Notes: a model not told the origin generated them from the sequence alone. A stretch of DNA of 48,314 nucleotides from an uncultured Oscillospiraceae bacterium (GCA_900547305.1 URGH01000014.1:1-48314); one strand, 5' to 3'; shown: positions 23,280 through 34,700, counted from the first letter of the stretch. Made by a program: numbers and translations.

Positions 23280-24140
23280 ATGAAGCTTAAAAGAAGTAAA
23301 ACCGGACCGGCGCGTTCAACCGGCGGAGATACGGCGGTATTTTTAATACTTCTGCTTGTGGGTATGTTTATGATGCTCCCGTTTGTTTACGCAATAGTGC
23401 AGTCGCTTAAACCCACCGAGGAAATTTTTGCATACCCGCCCAAGTTTTTTGTGCGCAACCCGACGGGCGAAAACTATAAGACGCTGTCGCAATTGGTGGA
23501 CAGCCTTTGGATTCCGTTCGGCAGATACATTATAAACAGCGCGGCGGTAACCGTTGCGGGTACCGGGCTTAATTTGCTTTTCAGTTCAATGGCGGCCTTT
23601 GCGTTTGCAAAGTATAATTTCCCGGGCAACAGGTGGATGTTTTCGCTCATAGTGGCGGCGCTGCTTTTTTCGGGAACGGTTACGGCGCTGCCGCAATACA
23701 TAATAATGTCGGGTCTCGGGCTTATAAATTCGCTTTTTGCGCTTATAATTCCTGCGGCGGGCACTCCGCTGGGACTTTTTCTTATGAAAAACTTTATGGT
23801 GCAGATACCCGATACGGTTATTGAGGCGGCTACTATTGACGGCGCGGGCATATTTAAAATCTATTATAAAATATGTATGCCGCTTGTAAAGCCTGCGGCG
23901 CTGACGCTTATAATCTTCTCGTTCCAGGGACTCTGGAACTCAACCGGCGGCAACTATATATATGAAGAAGCGTGGAAACTGCTGCCCACCGTTTTAAACG
24001 ACGTTGCGGCGTCGGGTATTGCGAGGGTCGGATCTGCTTCGGCAGCGTCGGTGCTTATGATGATACCGCCCTGCATACTCTTTATAGTTACCCAAAGCCG
24101 AATAGTTGAAACAATGGCTTTTTCCGGAATTAAGGGTTAG
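23280..24140 (+). CDS. Sugar ABC transporter permease (MalG/UgpE type)
   Basis: This 286-residue protein is the second membrane subunit of the first transporter. It has six helices and the EAA loop EAATIDGAGIFKIYYKICMPL, followed by KPAALTLIIFSFQGLWN, both typical of the MalG branch. The start follows AAAGGAG. It pairs with 22361-23266. Confidence 0.95.
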   Translation: MKLKRSKTGPARSTGGDTAVFLILLLVGMFMMLPFVYAIVQSLKPTEEIFAYPPKFFVRNPTGENYKTLSQLVDSLWIPFGRYIINSAAVTVAGTGLNLLFSSMAAFAFAKYNFPGNRWMFSLIVAALLFSGTVTALPQYIIMSGLGLINSLFALIIPAAGTPLGLFLMKNFMVQIPDTVIEAATIDGAGIFKIYYKICMPLVKPAALTLIIFSFQGLWNSTGGNYIYEEAWKLLPTVLNDVAASGIARVGSASAASVLMMIPPCILFIVTQSRIVETMAFSGIKG

Positions 24141-24154
24141 AAAGGAAAAAGAAT

Positions 24155-26242
24155 ATGAGAAAAGGTTTTAAAGGTTCGGTTTCGGTTATGGCGGCCGCGG
24201 TTTTAATGCTTTTATCCGCAACATATACCTCGGCGGCTTCTTATAAATCCTATAATTACAATTCCTTCGGTGAGGTTACCGAAACGGCAGATATATATGA
24301 GCCCGCGCTGTCGCTCAGCGGCGAAAAGCTCGGAATAGGCGAGTTTTCTTCACCGACCGATATTTTCGAAAAGGACGGCAGTCTTTACATACTGGATTCG
24401 GGCAATAACCGCATAGCGGTATACGGCACCGACGGGCGCGGCAGAGAAATTACCGTTACAAACGGCGGTAATACTGTGGACTTAAGCAAAGCGACAGGAC
24501 TTTATATTGATACATCGGGCACGGTTTATATAGCCGATTCGGGAAACGGCTGCGTGTGGGTGGCTGATAAAAACGGCGCGGTTAAAAACAAAATTACAAA
24601 ACCGAAATCGGAATATTTTGACGACGCGCTGGAATTTTTGCCGCGGCGCGTTACGGGGGACACGGTAGGGAACATATATGTTCAGTGCACCGGCGTGTAC
24701 GAGGGACTTTTAATTCTTAACAACGAATTTGAGTTCAGCGGATTTTTCGGCAGCGAAAAGGTGCAGACCACAGCGGAGCTTTTGCGTAATTTCTTTTGGA
24801 AACAGCTTATGACCGCCGAGCAGCGCGAGGCTATGGCGAATTACGTTCCGAGCGAAATTTACAGTATGGATATGAGCGCGGATAACTTTCTTTACACAAT
24901 TACGCCGGGCAGCCTTATAGGCGGAAAATACTGCAAGTCTTCGCCCGACAGCATAAGGTGCTTAAACCCAAAGGGCGTGGATATACTTGAAAGCTCAATG
25001 TCAAGGGATGTTGAAAAGAGCTTTGAAAACGATAACCGCTACCTTAACTTTATAGATATTGCTTATTCCGAAAACGGGTTTATAAACGTTATAGATAATA
25101 AGCAGGGCAGGGTCTACCAGTTTGATAATAATATGCAGCTTGTTACCGCTTTCGGTGGAATAGGGGATTACGGCGGCACTTTCAGGCAGCCGATTGCAAT
25201 AGAGGCGTGCGGCGATGATATTGCGGTTTTGGATTCCGAAAAAAACACGGTAACCTATTTTTCACTTACCGAAACGGGCAAGACCGTGCATAAAGCGCTG
25301 ACGCTTTACAACGCGGGGAATTACTCCGAATCGCTTACCCCGTGGCGCGAGGTTATAAAAAGCAACCCGAATTTCAGGCTTGCATATATAGGCGTGGCGA
25401 ACGCGCTGTTTAACGACGGCAAGTACAAAGAAGCAATGAATTATTACGAGCAGGCGCGCGATACCGAGGGCTACGGCAACGCCTACCGTGAATACCGCGT
25501 AATAATGATGCGCAACAATTTTATTTTGATACTTCTTGTTATAATCGCGCTGGCGGCGGCAGTAAAAATAACAAAAAAGCTGCTTGCCAAAAAGGGCGTT
25601 TCGGTATCCGGTAGGCTTTATTCCACTAATTTCGGAATGTCGCTTTACTCCGCCTTTCACCCGTTTGCGGGGTTTGACAGGCTGCGCAGCCGAAAAATCA
25701 CCTCAAAAGCATTTATACTTTTTGTTTACATACTTCTTGTTTTGCTCGGCGTGTGCGAGCAGCAGTATATGGGCAAGGCGTTTGCGATTATCGATTCATC
25801 AAAGGTGAATATTTTAAATATTGCGCTTGTAAGGGCGGCGCTTTTGATCCTCTTTGCGGCGGCAAACTGGGCGTTCAGCGAGCTTATGACCGGCAAAGCG
25901 ACCTTTAAGCAGATATGTATGTTCACATCAGCCGCGCTTGTTCCTTATATAATATCGGGATTTATACGGGTGCTGCTGAGCCGCTTTTTGGTTCAGAATG
26001 AAGCGGTGTTTATGTCGGTAGTGCTGGCAATAGGAATTATTTGCAGCTTTGTTGTTTTAATGGCGGGCTTTTCGGTATTCCATGAATTTGAGCTCGGGAA
26101 ATCGGTATTTTCCTTTATTGTTACGCTTATAGGAATAGTGCTTATAGTGGTTCTTGCGTTCCTTTTCTATAACCTTACGCAGAATGTAATTGATTTTATT
26201 AAAACAGTGTTCAGCGAAATGCTGTTCAGAATGAACGCATGA
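24155..26242 (+). CDS. NHL-repeat/TPR/Yip1-like membrane protein
   Basis: This 695-residue protein has a signal peptide (to about 28) and an extracellular beta-propeller of NHL-type repeats (about 50-370, e.g. LYILDSGNNRIAVYGTDG and VYIADSGNGCVWVADKNG). A TPR-like helical pair follows (about 378-440, NAGNYSESLTPWREVIKSN). A transmembrane helix (about 452-468) and a C-terminal polytopic Yip1-like domain (about 520-690) complete it. It has no enzymatic motif. It lies between the two transporter halves and overlaps the DUF5696 gene by four bases. In such clusters it may organise the uptake complex in the membrane, but this is inference. Confidence 0.75.
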   Translation: MRKGFKGSVSVMAAAVLMLLSATYTSAASYKSYNYNSFGEVTETADIYEPALSLSGEKLGIGEFSSPTDIFEKDGSLYILDSGNNRIAVYGTDGRGREITVTNGGNTVDLSKATGLYIDTSGTVYIADSGNGCVWVADKNGAVKNKITKPKSEYFDDALEFLPRRVTGDTVGNIYVQCTGVYEGLLILNNEFEFSGFFGSEKVQTTAELLRNFFWKQLMTAEQREAMANYVPSEIYSMDMSADNFLYTITPGSLIGGKYCKSSPDSIRCLNPKGVDILESSMSRDVEKSFENDNRYLNFIDIAYSENGFINVIDNKQGRVYQFDNNMQLVTAFGGIGDYGGTFRQPIAIEACGDDIAVLDSEKNTVTYFSLTETGKTVHKALTLYNAGNYSESLTPWREVIKSNPNFRLAYIGVANALFNDGKYKEAMNYYEQARDTEGYGNAYREYRVIMMRNNFILILLVIIALAAAVKITKKLLAKKGVSVSGRLYSTNFGMSLYSAFHPFAGFDRLRSRKITSKAFILFVYILLVLLGVCEQQYMGKAFAIIDSSKVNILNIALVRAALLILFAAANWAFSELMTGKATFKQICMFTSAALVPYIISGFIRVLLSRFLVQNEAVFMSVVLAIGIICSFVVLMAGFSVFHEFELGKSVFSFIVTLIGIVLIVVLAFLFYNLTQNVIDFIKTVFSEMLFRMNA

Positions 26243-26256
26243 AAGGAGAGCGGACT

Positions 26257-28461
26257 ATGAAAAAATTTGTTTCGGCAATTCTCATGCTATGCACAGTTTG
26301 CTCTCTTTTAGCTGCCTGCAATGGCGGCGGCGCGCCGCAAAGCGGGAATGCGAAAAATGATATAATGGCGAATGCCGCCGAGTATACCGACAAAAGCGGA
26401 GGCGAGTATGTTCCGTGCGGAGAAAGCGGCGGTTTAAGGCTTAGCTTCCGTCCCGATAACAATTACCTTAAGATTGAAAATACGGCGGATAATTCGGTTT
26501 GGTACAGCAGCCCCGAAAACGCGGGTGAGGATAGTAGCGCCTCAAAGCTTACGCAGTTTAAAATGATGTCTGCAGCAGCGGTTGAATACGTTAATACAAC
26601 CTCTAAAAAGCGCACCGCGCTTAACCTTTACACCTCAAATATAAAATCGGGCAAGTATACGATTTATAAAATCAAAAACGGCGTGGTTTTTGAATACGGC
26701 ATAACAGAGGTGGGCAAAAAGCTGTTTTTGGCGGCGTATCTTGAAAGCGGAAATTTACTGACCGAGGTATGGCTTGAGGACCTTGAAGAGAAAAAAGAAA
26801 ACACAGCCGTATGCTCTGTTTCGGTATTGCCGTATTTTGTGCGGGGTAGGTCTGATGACGGCGGCTATCTGTTTTTACCCGACGGCTCGGGAGCTACGGT
26901 CGATTTTTCAAATGTTATGCACTCGGGAAACGCTTACAGCCGCCCGATCTACGGCTACGAGCCGACGTCGCTCACGTCGGATTATTACCTTAACGTAAAT
27001 AATAAATCTGTTTATCTTCCTGTGTACGGCGCAAGGGTGAACGGCAGCGCGATTATGGCAATCTGCGAGGAAGGCGCCGAAACAGGCACGCTTTCAGCCG
27101 AGGCGTGCGGGCAAAGCTCCTCCTATGCGAACGCATATGTTAAATACAAGCTTTTAAACTCGGTTGAATACAATGTGGGGAATTACGCCACCGAGCTTTT
27201 CGATAAAACGGGTAACGGCGGAGTAATTAAAACAAGGTATATGTTTTTAAGCGGCGAAAACGCCGATTACAGCGGAATGGCGAGAGCCTATAGGGATTAC
27301 CTTGCTAAAAGCTGCAAGCTTGAGCTTAAGAAAACGCAAACGGGGCTTTACGCCGATGTTTATTCATCGGTAGTGAAAAAGGTTTCCACCCTCGGCGTGC
27401 CGCATAATAAAACCGTTACATTGACAAGCGAAAAGCAGCTTGCGCGAATAACCGAGCGCCTGAAAAAAGAGGGAGCGGAAAATATTACGGTGCGTTACCG
27501 CTCATGGAATACAGACGAGCTGAAAGGCGACAAGGTGACTTCCGCCGACGGAAATATTTCGGCGAAAAAGCTTAAAAATACCGAAAACGCGCGAATTTTT
27601 CCCGCAATACTCAATTTGCAAAGCTATTCGGGCGGTACGTATTTGGGACATCTTTTAGGCGCGTCAAAGTCAATTACGGGGCTGCCGTTTTCAAGAAAAT
27701 CCTATTTGCTCAGCAATCTTAACGAGACGGATAAAACCGAATACCTTATTTCGGTTTCGGGCTTTGAAAAAAATATGCCGCGAATTATAAAGGGGCTTAA
27801 AAATAAAGGCTTTGAGCGGTTAGCCTTGGGCGATATAGGAAACACGCTTTACTGCGATTTTACGGGCGACGGCAGCCGCAGAGACGGCACAATGGCGGTA
27901 ATGACCGCCGCTGTAAAGCAAAGCGCCGAAAGCTTCGGCGCGCTGATGCTTGACGCACCCAACGCCTACGCCGCGGTTTATGCCGATATTATTTATAACG
28001 CCCCCGTAACCGACAGCGGGCAGGATATTTTGAGCCGCAGCGTTCCGTTTTACACAATGGCTTTAAGCGGAATTTCAGAGCTTGCCGCCGGTGCTTACAA
28101 CGGTGAAAGCGGCGATAGCTCGCTGCTTTACACAGTCGCCGCGGGCGCGGGCTTCAGCGCCGAATGGATGGCTGAGGGCAGGGAAAAGCTAACTGCCACG
28201 CCGCTTTCAAGCCTTTCTAACGTTAATTTTGAAGAAACCTGTAAGGACGCACTGACGCTTTACAAAAGGGTTGCAAAGGTATATTCGGGTATAAACGGCA
28301 GCAGAATTTATTCACATAATTACATTGCCGAAAACGTAAGCGTGACCGAATACGAAAACGGGCTTAAAATATACGTGAATTTCGGCAAAGAGCCCTATAC
28401 TTTACAGGACGGTACGGAAATACCGGCAGAGGATTTCATGGCAAAGGCGGGTGAACGGTAA
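26257..28461 (+). CDS. DUF5696-type lipoprotein, glycosidase-like
   Basis: This 734-residue lipoprotein has a signal peptide ending in the lipobox LAAC (SLLAAC-NGGG), so it is anchored on the outer face of the membrane. It has a beta-rich N-terminal part (about 50-330, with YLFLPDGSGATVDF) and a C-terminal region that looks like a TIM barrel (about 335-720: VRYRSW, ALGDIGNTLYCDF, LMLDAPNAYA). I recognise it as DUF5696-like; no activity is established to my knowledge. I chose ATG 26257, since AAAGGAG lies between it and the earlier in-frame ATG at 26239. Its stop overlaps the start of the next permease. Confidence 0.75.
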   Translation: MKKFVSAILMLCTVCSLLAACNGGGAPQSGNAKNDIMANAAEYTDKSGGEYVPCGESGGLRLSFRPDNNYLKIENTADNSVWYSSPENAGEDSSASKLTQFKMMSAAAVEYVNTTSKKRTALNLYTSNIKSGKYTIYKIKNGVVFEYGITEVGKKLFLAAYLESGNLLTEVWLEDLEEKKENTAVCSVSVLPYFVRGRSDDGGYLFLPDGSGATVDFSNVMHSGNAYSRPIYGYEPTSLTSDYYLNVNNKSVYLPVYGARVNGSAIMAICEEGAETGTLSAEACGQSSSYANAYVKYKLLNSVEYNVGNYATELFDKTGNGGVIKTRYMFLSGENADYSGMARAYRDYLAKSCKLELKKTQTGLYADVYSSVVKKVSTLGVPHNKTVTLTSEKQLARITERLKKEGAENITVRYRSWNTDELKGDKVTSADGNISAKKLKNTENARIFPAILNLQSYSGGTYLGHLLGASKSITGLPFSRKSYLLSNLNETDKTEYLISVSGFEKNMPRIIKGLKNKGFERLALGDIGNTLYCDFTGDGSRRDGTMAVMTAAVKQSAESFGALMLDAPNAYAAVYADIIYNAPVTDSGQDILSRSVPFYTMALSGISELAAGAYNGESGDSSLLYTVAAGAGFSAEWMAEGREKLTATPLSSLSNVNFEETCKDALTLYKRVAKVYSGINGSRIYSHNYIAENVSVTEYENGLKIYVNFGKEPYTLQDGTEIPAEDFMAKAGER

Positions 28462-29348
28462 TGAAAAAGCTATCTTACGAAAGAAAAAAGTCATATTACG
28501 GCTATGCGTTTATCTCTCTTTGGGCTGTAGGCTTTATTTTCCTGTTTTTGCTGCCGTTTATAACCTCGGTAAGGTACAGCCTTTCAAGCGTGACCATAAA
28601 GCAGGGCTATGTGGGGCTTAAAGCCTGCGGCTTTAATAACTTTGTAAACCTGTTCGTTAAAAATCCCGATTTTCTGCCCGCCTTTACCGAAACGGTAACC
28701 ACGGTTGCGGCGAAGTCGCCGCTTATAATAATATTTTCGCTTTTCATAGCGGTGGTGCTCAACCAAAAATTCAAGGGCAGAACCTTTTTCCGCGCGGTGT
28801 TCTTTCTGCCGGTTATAATTGCGGGCGGTATAGCCATTGAAATAATAAACGGCAACTACTTTTTAGGGCTTATTTCCTCGGGCGACCGCTCAAACGCGCT
28901 TTTCCAGTCGCAGTCGATAGCGGCGTCGCTTACAAGCGCGGGAATACCGCAGACCGCGGTTGATTATATTCTTAAAACGGTTGAGGAAATATTCGGGCTT
29001 GTATGGAACTCGGGAATACAAATTTTAATATTCATCGCGGGGCTTCAGTCTATACCGTCCACGCTTTACGAGGTGGCGAATGTTGAGGGCTCAAACGGCT
29101 GGACTACCTTTTGGAAAATAACCGTTCCCATGCTGGCGCCTATGCTTGTGGTAAACATTTTCTACACCGTTGTGGATAATATGATAAGCTACTCAAACAG
29201 TATGTTCAAGCTTATAGACGATTATATGAACGCTTTGAAATTCGACCAGGCGGCGGCAATGTCGGTTATATGCTTTGCGTTAATATTCATAGCGGTCGTG
29301 CTTATTTACATTATCGGTAACAGATATGTTTATTACGCCGTTGACTGA
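28461..29348 (+). CDS. Sugar ABC transporter permease (MalF/UgpA type), second system
   Basis: This 295-residue CUT1 permease has an N-terminal helix WAVGFIFLFLLPFITSVRYSLSS, a periplasm-facing insertion (about 135-170), and the EAA loop EVANVEGSNGWTTFWKITVPM. It overlaps the DUF5696 gene (TAATG) and the next permease (TGATG), which shows tight coupling. With 29348-30322 and the lipoprotein at 30353 it forms a second importer. Confidence 0.95.
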   Translation: MKKLSYERKKSYYGYAFISLWAVGFIFLFLLPFITSVRYSLSSVTIKQGYVGLKACGFNNFVNLFVKNPDFLPAFTETVTTVAAKSPLIIIFSLFIAVVLNQKFKGRTFFRAVFFLPVIIAGGIAIEIINGNYFLGLISSGDRSNALFQSQSIAASLTSAGIPQTAVDYILKTVEEIFGLVWNSGIQILIFIAGLQSIPSTLYEVANVEGSNGWTTFWKITVPMLAPMLVVNIFYTVVDNMISYSNSMFKLIDDYMNALKFDQAAAMSVICFALIFIAVVLIYIIGNRYVYYAVD

Positions 29349-30322
29349 TGAAAAGAGGTGTGCTTGATTTGAATTATTCAAAAGGCTCGGAAAAAGGAAA
29401 GGCGGTTTTAAGGCTGTACGGCTTTATACGCTCGGCGCTGCGGCTGATACTTTTAATAGGGCTTTCCTACATAATACTTTATCCCATAATTTTCTGTTTC
29501 AGCATAAGCATAAGGCAGCCGAGCGATATGATGGACCCTACCGTAATATGGCTGCCGAAAAACCTTACGTTTGATAACATTAAATTTGTTTTGCAAAAAA
29601 CAGAATTTATAAAATCGTTCGGTGTATCCTCGGCTATTTCGCTTTTATGCTCGGTTTTGCAAACCTTAAGCTGCGCTGTAACGGGCTACGGCTTTGCAAG
29701 GTTTAAATTTAAGGGCAGAAACATAATTTTCCTGCTGGCGCTTATGACCTTTATAGTGCCGCCGCAGATAATTTCAATGCCGCTGTATATTCAGTATTCA
29801 GGCGTTACCGCGTTTACCGCCAAGGTATTCGGCGGGAAGGGAATACCGCTTATAAACACAATTGTTCCGGTTACCGTTTCGGCGCTTTTTGCTCAGGGAA
29901 TAAAATCGGGGTTGTTTATATATCTTTTCAGGCAATCTTTCAAGGGCTTACCAAAAGAGCTTGAGGACGCGGCGTATCTGGACGGCTGCGGACCCGCAAA
30001 GGCATTTACAAATATAATGCTGCCCAATTCCACGGCAATACTTTTGGTCTCGTTTGTTTTAAGCTTTGTGTGGTATTGGAACGACTACGTTAATATATCC
30101 CTCTTCTTCAACAAGTCAAAGCCGCTGGCGGTTTTACTCAAGGGGCTGAGAAATACTTTCGGCAGAATGATCTCTCCGCAGGGAGCGGGATATACCGATG
30201 TTGAGGTTACGGTGTATGAAACTACGTTTTGTCTTATGTTCATAGCAGTGCCTATAATCATATATGTGATTTTGCAAAAGAAATTTACCGAATCGCTGAT
30301 GAATACAAGTATTGTCGGATGA
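29348..30322 (+). CDS. Sugar ABC transporter permease (MalG/UgpE type), second system
   Basis: This 324-residue partner permease has an EAA loop with EDAAYLDGCGPAKAFTNIMLP, and the VPPQIISMPLYIQYSG segment is typical of the MalG branch. It is slightly longer than the first system's partner, with an extra region around residues 155-180 (KVFGGKGIPL). It is coupled to 28461-29348 by a TGATG overlap. Confidence 0.95.
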   Translation: MKRGVLDLNYSKGSEKGKAVLRLYGFIRSALRLILLIGLSYIILYPIIFCFSISIRQPSDMMDPTVIWLPKNLTFDNIKFVLQKTEFIKSFGVSSAISLLCSVLQTLSCAVTGYGFARFKFKGRNIIFLLALMTFIVPPQIISMPLYIQYSGVTAFTAKVFGGKGIPLINTIVPVTVSALFAQGIKSGLFIYLFRQSFKGLPKELEDAAYLDGCGPAKAFTNIMLPNSTAILLVSFVLSFVWYWNDYVNISLFFNKSKPLAVLLKGLRNTFGRMISPQGAGYTDVEVTVYETTFCLMFIAVPIIIYVILQKKFTESLMNTSIVG

Positions 30323-30352
30323 TTCGAGAAAATAACAAAAGGAGATTTTACC

Positions 30353-31759
30353 ATGAAGAAAAATTTATTCGCAAGACTTACCTGCGGCGCTTTGGCGCTT
30401 GCGATGCTGCTTTCGGGCTGCGGAAAAACCGAAACCGGCTCTGACGGCGGCAGCAACAGCGCAAGCAGCGGCGGTACAGAATCCCAAAATGTTGCGGCTA
30501 TTGAAATGCCCACCGCCGACCTTTCGGGCAACAGCAAGGTTTTAAAGGTGTTCGGTTGGTCCTCTATGTCGGAAAACAATACCGACGGCGAAGCGGCGGA
30601 ATACTTTAAAAAGGAATTCGGCGTAACTATTGACGAAACGATTTCCACCCACGAAACCTACTGGTCCGACCTTGCAAAAATGGTTGCCGCAGGCAACGCT
30701 CCCGATGTGGTTGACTGCGCTTACGATAAGTTCTGGCCCGTTCCGGTTGCCGAGGATCTGCTTGAACCGTGGGACGGACTTATAGACTTTAATTCGCCGC
30801 TTTGGGCTAATACAAAGGCTCAAACCGAGCAGTATAAGTGGAAAGATAAAATTTATTTCCCGGTAATAAGCGAATTTGTGGCAAGCTGGATATATTACAA
30901 CAAAAATATGTTCAAAAACTACGGACTTGAGGATATGACCCCGCGCGCGCTTTATGAGCGAAACGAATGGACGCTTGATAAGCTTTGCGAAATTTCGGAT
31001 AAGTTTATTGAAAAGAACAATAAGAACGAAATCGTTCAGTGGGGCTTTACCCCGCAAAACCTTGAGCCTATGAGTATTTCGGGCGTTCAGGTGGTTGAGG
31101 TTATAAACGGCAAGGAGTATAAAAACAATTTGCGCGACGCAAAGCTTGCCAAGGTTATGAACACCCTTTACAAAATAAGCGGAGCGGGCTCGGGCTCAAT
31201 GTCCACCTCAGACGCGTGCCCCCTGTTTGAGCAGGAAAAGGTTGCAATGCTTTTCTCACACGCCGACCTTAATTTGCAAAGACGTTTTGAAACTCTCCGC
31301 CAGGAGGACGCGTTCGGCTTTGCACCTATGCCTAAATTGGATAACGACAGCAACTACAATGTTGAAATTGCGGTTGACCCCGGTTACGGCCTTATAAAGG
31401 GCGCTAAAAACAAAGAGCTTGCAACACTTTGGGTAAATTACCTTAAATGGTTCCGCTTGGGCGAAAACCTCTGCGTTGAAATTCCGAGAACGGAAACAAC
31501 GGCGGCAGTAGAGCGCTACAACCTTAAAGCAAAGGCGGGCAGCGTTGCTTTGAGCGAAGAGGATGTTAACTTTATAAATAAATATCTTGCAAGCAACCCC
31601 ACAAAGGTTTATGTTACCTACCGCAGCATTTTGCAGAACTTCGGCGACCTTTTAGAGGTTTACAAGTGGCAGGTATTTGCGGGCTCTGCGCAGTGGTCGG
31701 CAGTTGTACAGCAGCTTTACCCGACCTATGAAGCGCAGCTGAAGGCATATATAAAATAA
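30353..31759 (+). CDS. Extracellular solute-binding lipoprotein (CUT1), second system
   Basis: This 468-residue protein has a lipoprotein signal ending LLSGC at residues 20-24, then a Ser/Gly-rich spacer (about 28-48) and a family-1 sugar-binding fold: VLKVFGWSS, WSDLAKMVAAGNAPDVVDCAY, FVASWIYYNKNMFKNYG, LATLWVNYLKWF. ATG 30353 follows AAAAGGAG. It is the dedicated binding protein for the permeases just upstream, and it has normal length, unlike the 935-residue binding protein of the first system. Confidence 0.95.
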   Translation: MKKNLFARLTCGALALAMLLSGCGKTETGSDGGSNSASSGGTESQNVAAIEMPTADLSGNSKVLKVFGWSSMSENNTDGEAAEYFKKEFGVTIDETISTHETYWSDLAKMVAAGNAPDVVDCAYDKFWPVPVAEDLLEPWDGLIDFNSPLWANTKAQTEQYKWKDKIYFPVISEFVASWIYYNKNMFKNYGLEDMTPRALYERNEWTLDKLCEISDKFIEKNNKNEIVQWGFTPQNLEPMSISGVQVVEVINGKEYKNNLRDAKLAKVMNTLYKISGAGSGSMSTSDACPLFEQEKVAMLFSHADLNLQRRFETLRQEDAFGFAPMPKLDNDSNYNVEIAVDPGYGLIKGAKNKELATLWVNYLKWFRLGENLCVEIPRTETTAAVERYNLKAKAGSVALSEEDVNFINKYLASNPTKVYVTYRSILQNFGDLLEVYKWQVFAGSAQWSAVVQQLYPTYEAQLKAYIK

Positions 31760-31778
31760 ACACATTTCAGGTGATTCT

Positions 31779-34700
31779 ATGAAAAAAAGGCTTTCACATA
31801 TAGCCGCCGCGGTTCTTACGGCAACCTTTGTGCTTAGCAGCATAAGCGTGGGTTTACCCGCTGCTTATGCCGCGGGCTCCGGTAAAACGCCCGTGCTGCC
31901 GCTTACACCGTTCAGCGTAAGCGGCATAGGCGGGGCAAAGGCTGAAATAAAAAAGGATAAAAAGCTTTTTATAAAAACCGATACGGCGGTTATTTCATCC
32001 GATACATATTTGCAGGGCATTATTGCCGAAATGCCGCAAAAGGATACGAGCGTCAGCAAGGTTATGAAGGTGACCCCCATGACCGGCGGCACAGCCCTTA
32101 CCTACAATGCGGAGACCGTGACCCACAGCTTTGCAAAGGTTTCCGACCTTACGGATGAAAAAGGGCTTAAAATAAATACCGTTACGGGCAAGGAATACTC
32201 CGTTGCCGATACAACGGTAAGTCAGGCATACGCCAATATTCAGTTTGATAAGCGCAACAGCTTTGTGGGTGCGGACGGAATTATGTTTTATTTGAAGCTT
32301 GACGCGGCGAATACCGTTGCTCCGAACTTCGGCGCGTTCCGTCCCGAAAACAGCGGCCGCTGGTCGTTCGATTTCGACCCGGTGCTTATGCTCATGGTGG
32401 GTAAAGAATATTCCTACAAGGCGCTTAACGCCTCTTCATGGACTGCCGCAAAGGCGGTTGAGGATAAGGCGGGGAACCCCTATTTCGGCGCAATGCGCTT
32501 TGACAGAGCGTTTGAGGGCTATGTTAAAATTCCGTTCGACTCACTCTCAAACGATATGGGCTTTAAGTTTAAACCGAATCAGGATTCGCTTTCCCGTATG
32601 TGCTTAAAGGCAAAGAGCCTCGGCGGGAAATACGGCACTATGACGGCAGGACCATATTTTGTTATAAATAAGGACAGCACGTCTGCTAAGATTGAAGTAA
32701 ATAAATCGGCATTTTCGGCAGCGCCCGCCAATGTGGGGGCAAAAATCAGCGGCTTTAAGCTGCCGCTAAAAAATACCGATGCGCTGCTAATTTACGTTAA
32801 GACCGACGCTGCCAACCGCATTACCGTTTCGGCAAATATGTGGGACGATTATCTTTCGGATATACCGTCGCTCGTTTTGAAAAGCAACGCTACGGTATAC
32901 ACGGTGGCTTTGGGCGGCTCTAAATGGGCAGAGCAGAAGACCGTTAAAACCGAAACCGACGGCGCGGTTCAGTTCAACAAGGCTTTTGAGGGCTATATTA
33001 AAATTCCCGTATCAAGCCTTAAGGAGCAGGAGGCAAGCCCCTTTATATCGGTTTATCCCGAAATTGACTATATAACCGGCGTTGATATTTGCATGGCGGG
33101 TATAGGCGGTAAATTCGGCAAAACCGAGGCTGCGGCGTTCCTTATAAACGGCGATAAGGGCACAACCGCCTTTGAGCTTTCGGACGAATACAAAGAACCC
33201 GAGGTAGGACCCGTCGAGGTTGTTCCCGTGCTTAATACCGAACTGCTCGGCTACAACTGGCAGTGGGTAAAACACACGGAGGTAAAGCCCCTTGACTTTA
33301 CGGCGGCTGTCGGCTCGAAATTGGAGTCGGCAAATTCGGAAATGTATGAGGAAGCATCTGTCGGCGGCTCGCAGGCATACGCCAACTTCAAGACCGATAA
33401 ATTATCCGCCGCGGGCTATGAGGGTATGGTTTTCTATGTGAAATTTGACAGCGCCAATACGTTAATGCCGCAAATTGCAATAGATATACCTGCCGATAAA
33501 ACAAGGTGGAGCTATGATTACACACCGTCGCTTATGCTTAAAAACGGCGGAATATACGAGTATATGCCCATAAGCGGCGGCGAGTGGAAAACAGCCGTCG
33601 CAGGCGCGGGAGCGCCGGGCAGCACCGTTTTCGGTACGGTCAGCTTTGACGGTGCTTTTGAGGGATACATTAAAATTCCGTTTTCAAGCCTTGATAACGA
33701 CTCGGGCTTTAAATTCCTTATAAACGAAGACACAATATGCAATATAGTTTACAGAATAAAGGGAATAAGCGGAAAATACGGCGAGCCTGTTTTGGGGCCC
33801 TCTTTCCTGCTTTCAAAGGACGGCAAAAAGGGGATAGAGCTTAAAAAAGCCGACCCGATAACAGTAAACCCCGTGACCGACTGGAGCATGGGTCAAAGCC
33901 CGGCGGAAACATTTAAGGTTTACGATACGCCGCTCAAATGGACTGCCGCAAGGGGACAGAAAATATCCGCTGACCACGAATACACAAAGGATTTTGCAAC
34001 GGAGTCTCTGGCATATGCACGGTATCAGATGAACGGCAGCCTTGTGTTCGGAAATGCTACCCATGTTATTATGTATTTAAAAACCGACGCGGCTAACACG
34101 GTCGTACCGAGAATATCTTATGTGGGTTCATCACTCGGGATAGGCTACGATCCGGAAATGGCGCTCGGCGTGGGCAAGGCGTATTCCTATTTGCCCGCAG
34201 GCGGAACAAAGTGGCTTTCGGGCACTGCGGTTCAAACCTGGAGCGCTGCCGGCGGAAACACGTATTTCGGCGGAATCAAGTTTGATAAACCCTTTGAGGG
34301 CTATGTTAAATTTGCAATAGCCGACCTTTGCAACGATTACGCGCTGGTAAACAACGCCGACCGCAAAACGACTGAAATTTCAGGCATAACCGTTTCAATA
34401 GGCAAAATAGGCGGAAAATACGGCACGGTTACCGCAGGTCCGTTCTTCTTGACCGAAAAGGACAGCGATTCGACGGAAATAAAGCTTTATGAAAAGCCTG
34501 CCGAAAATACCGACGTTGCAATAACCGCGTCACCGATAGCTATAACTGCAAAATCGGATACGCTGAAATTTGAAAGCGCAGCACCGTTTAAGGGTCTTAC
34601 CCTTACGGCTTATAAATTCTCACTTTCCGGGAATAAGGGCGTATTTTCGCTTAACGGCAATACCGCGCTTAAGGGCTCAAACGGATTTTTGTTCTATGCC

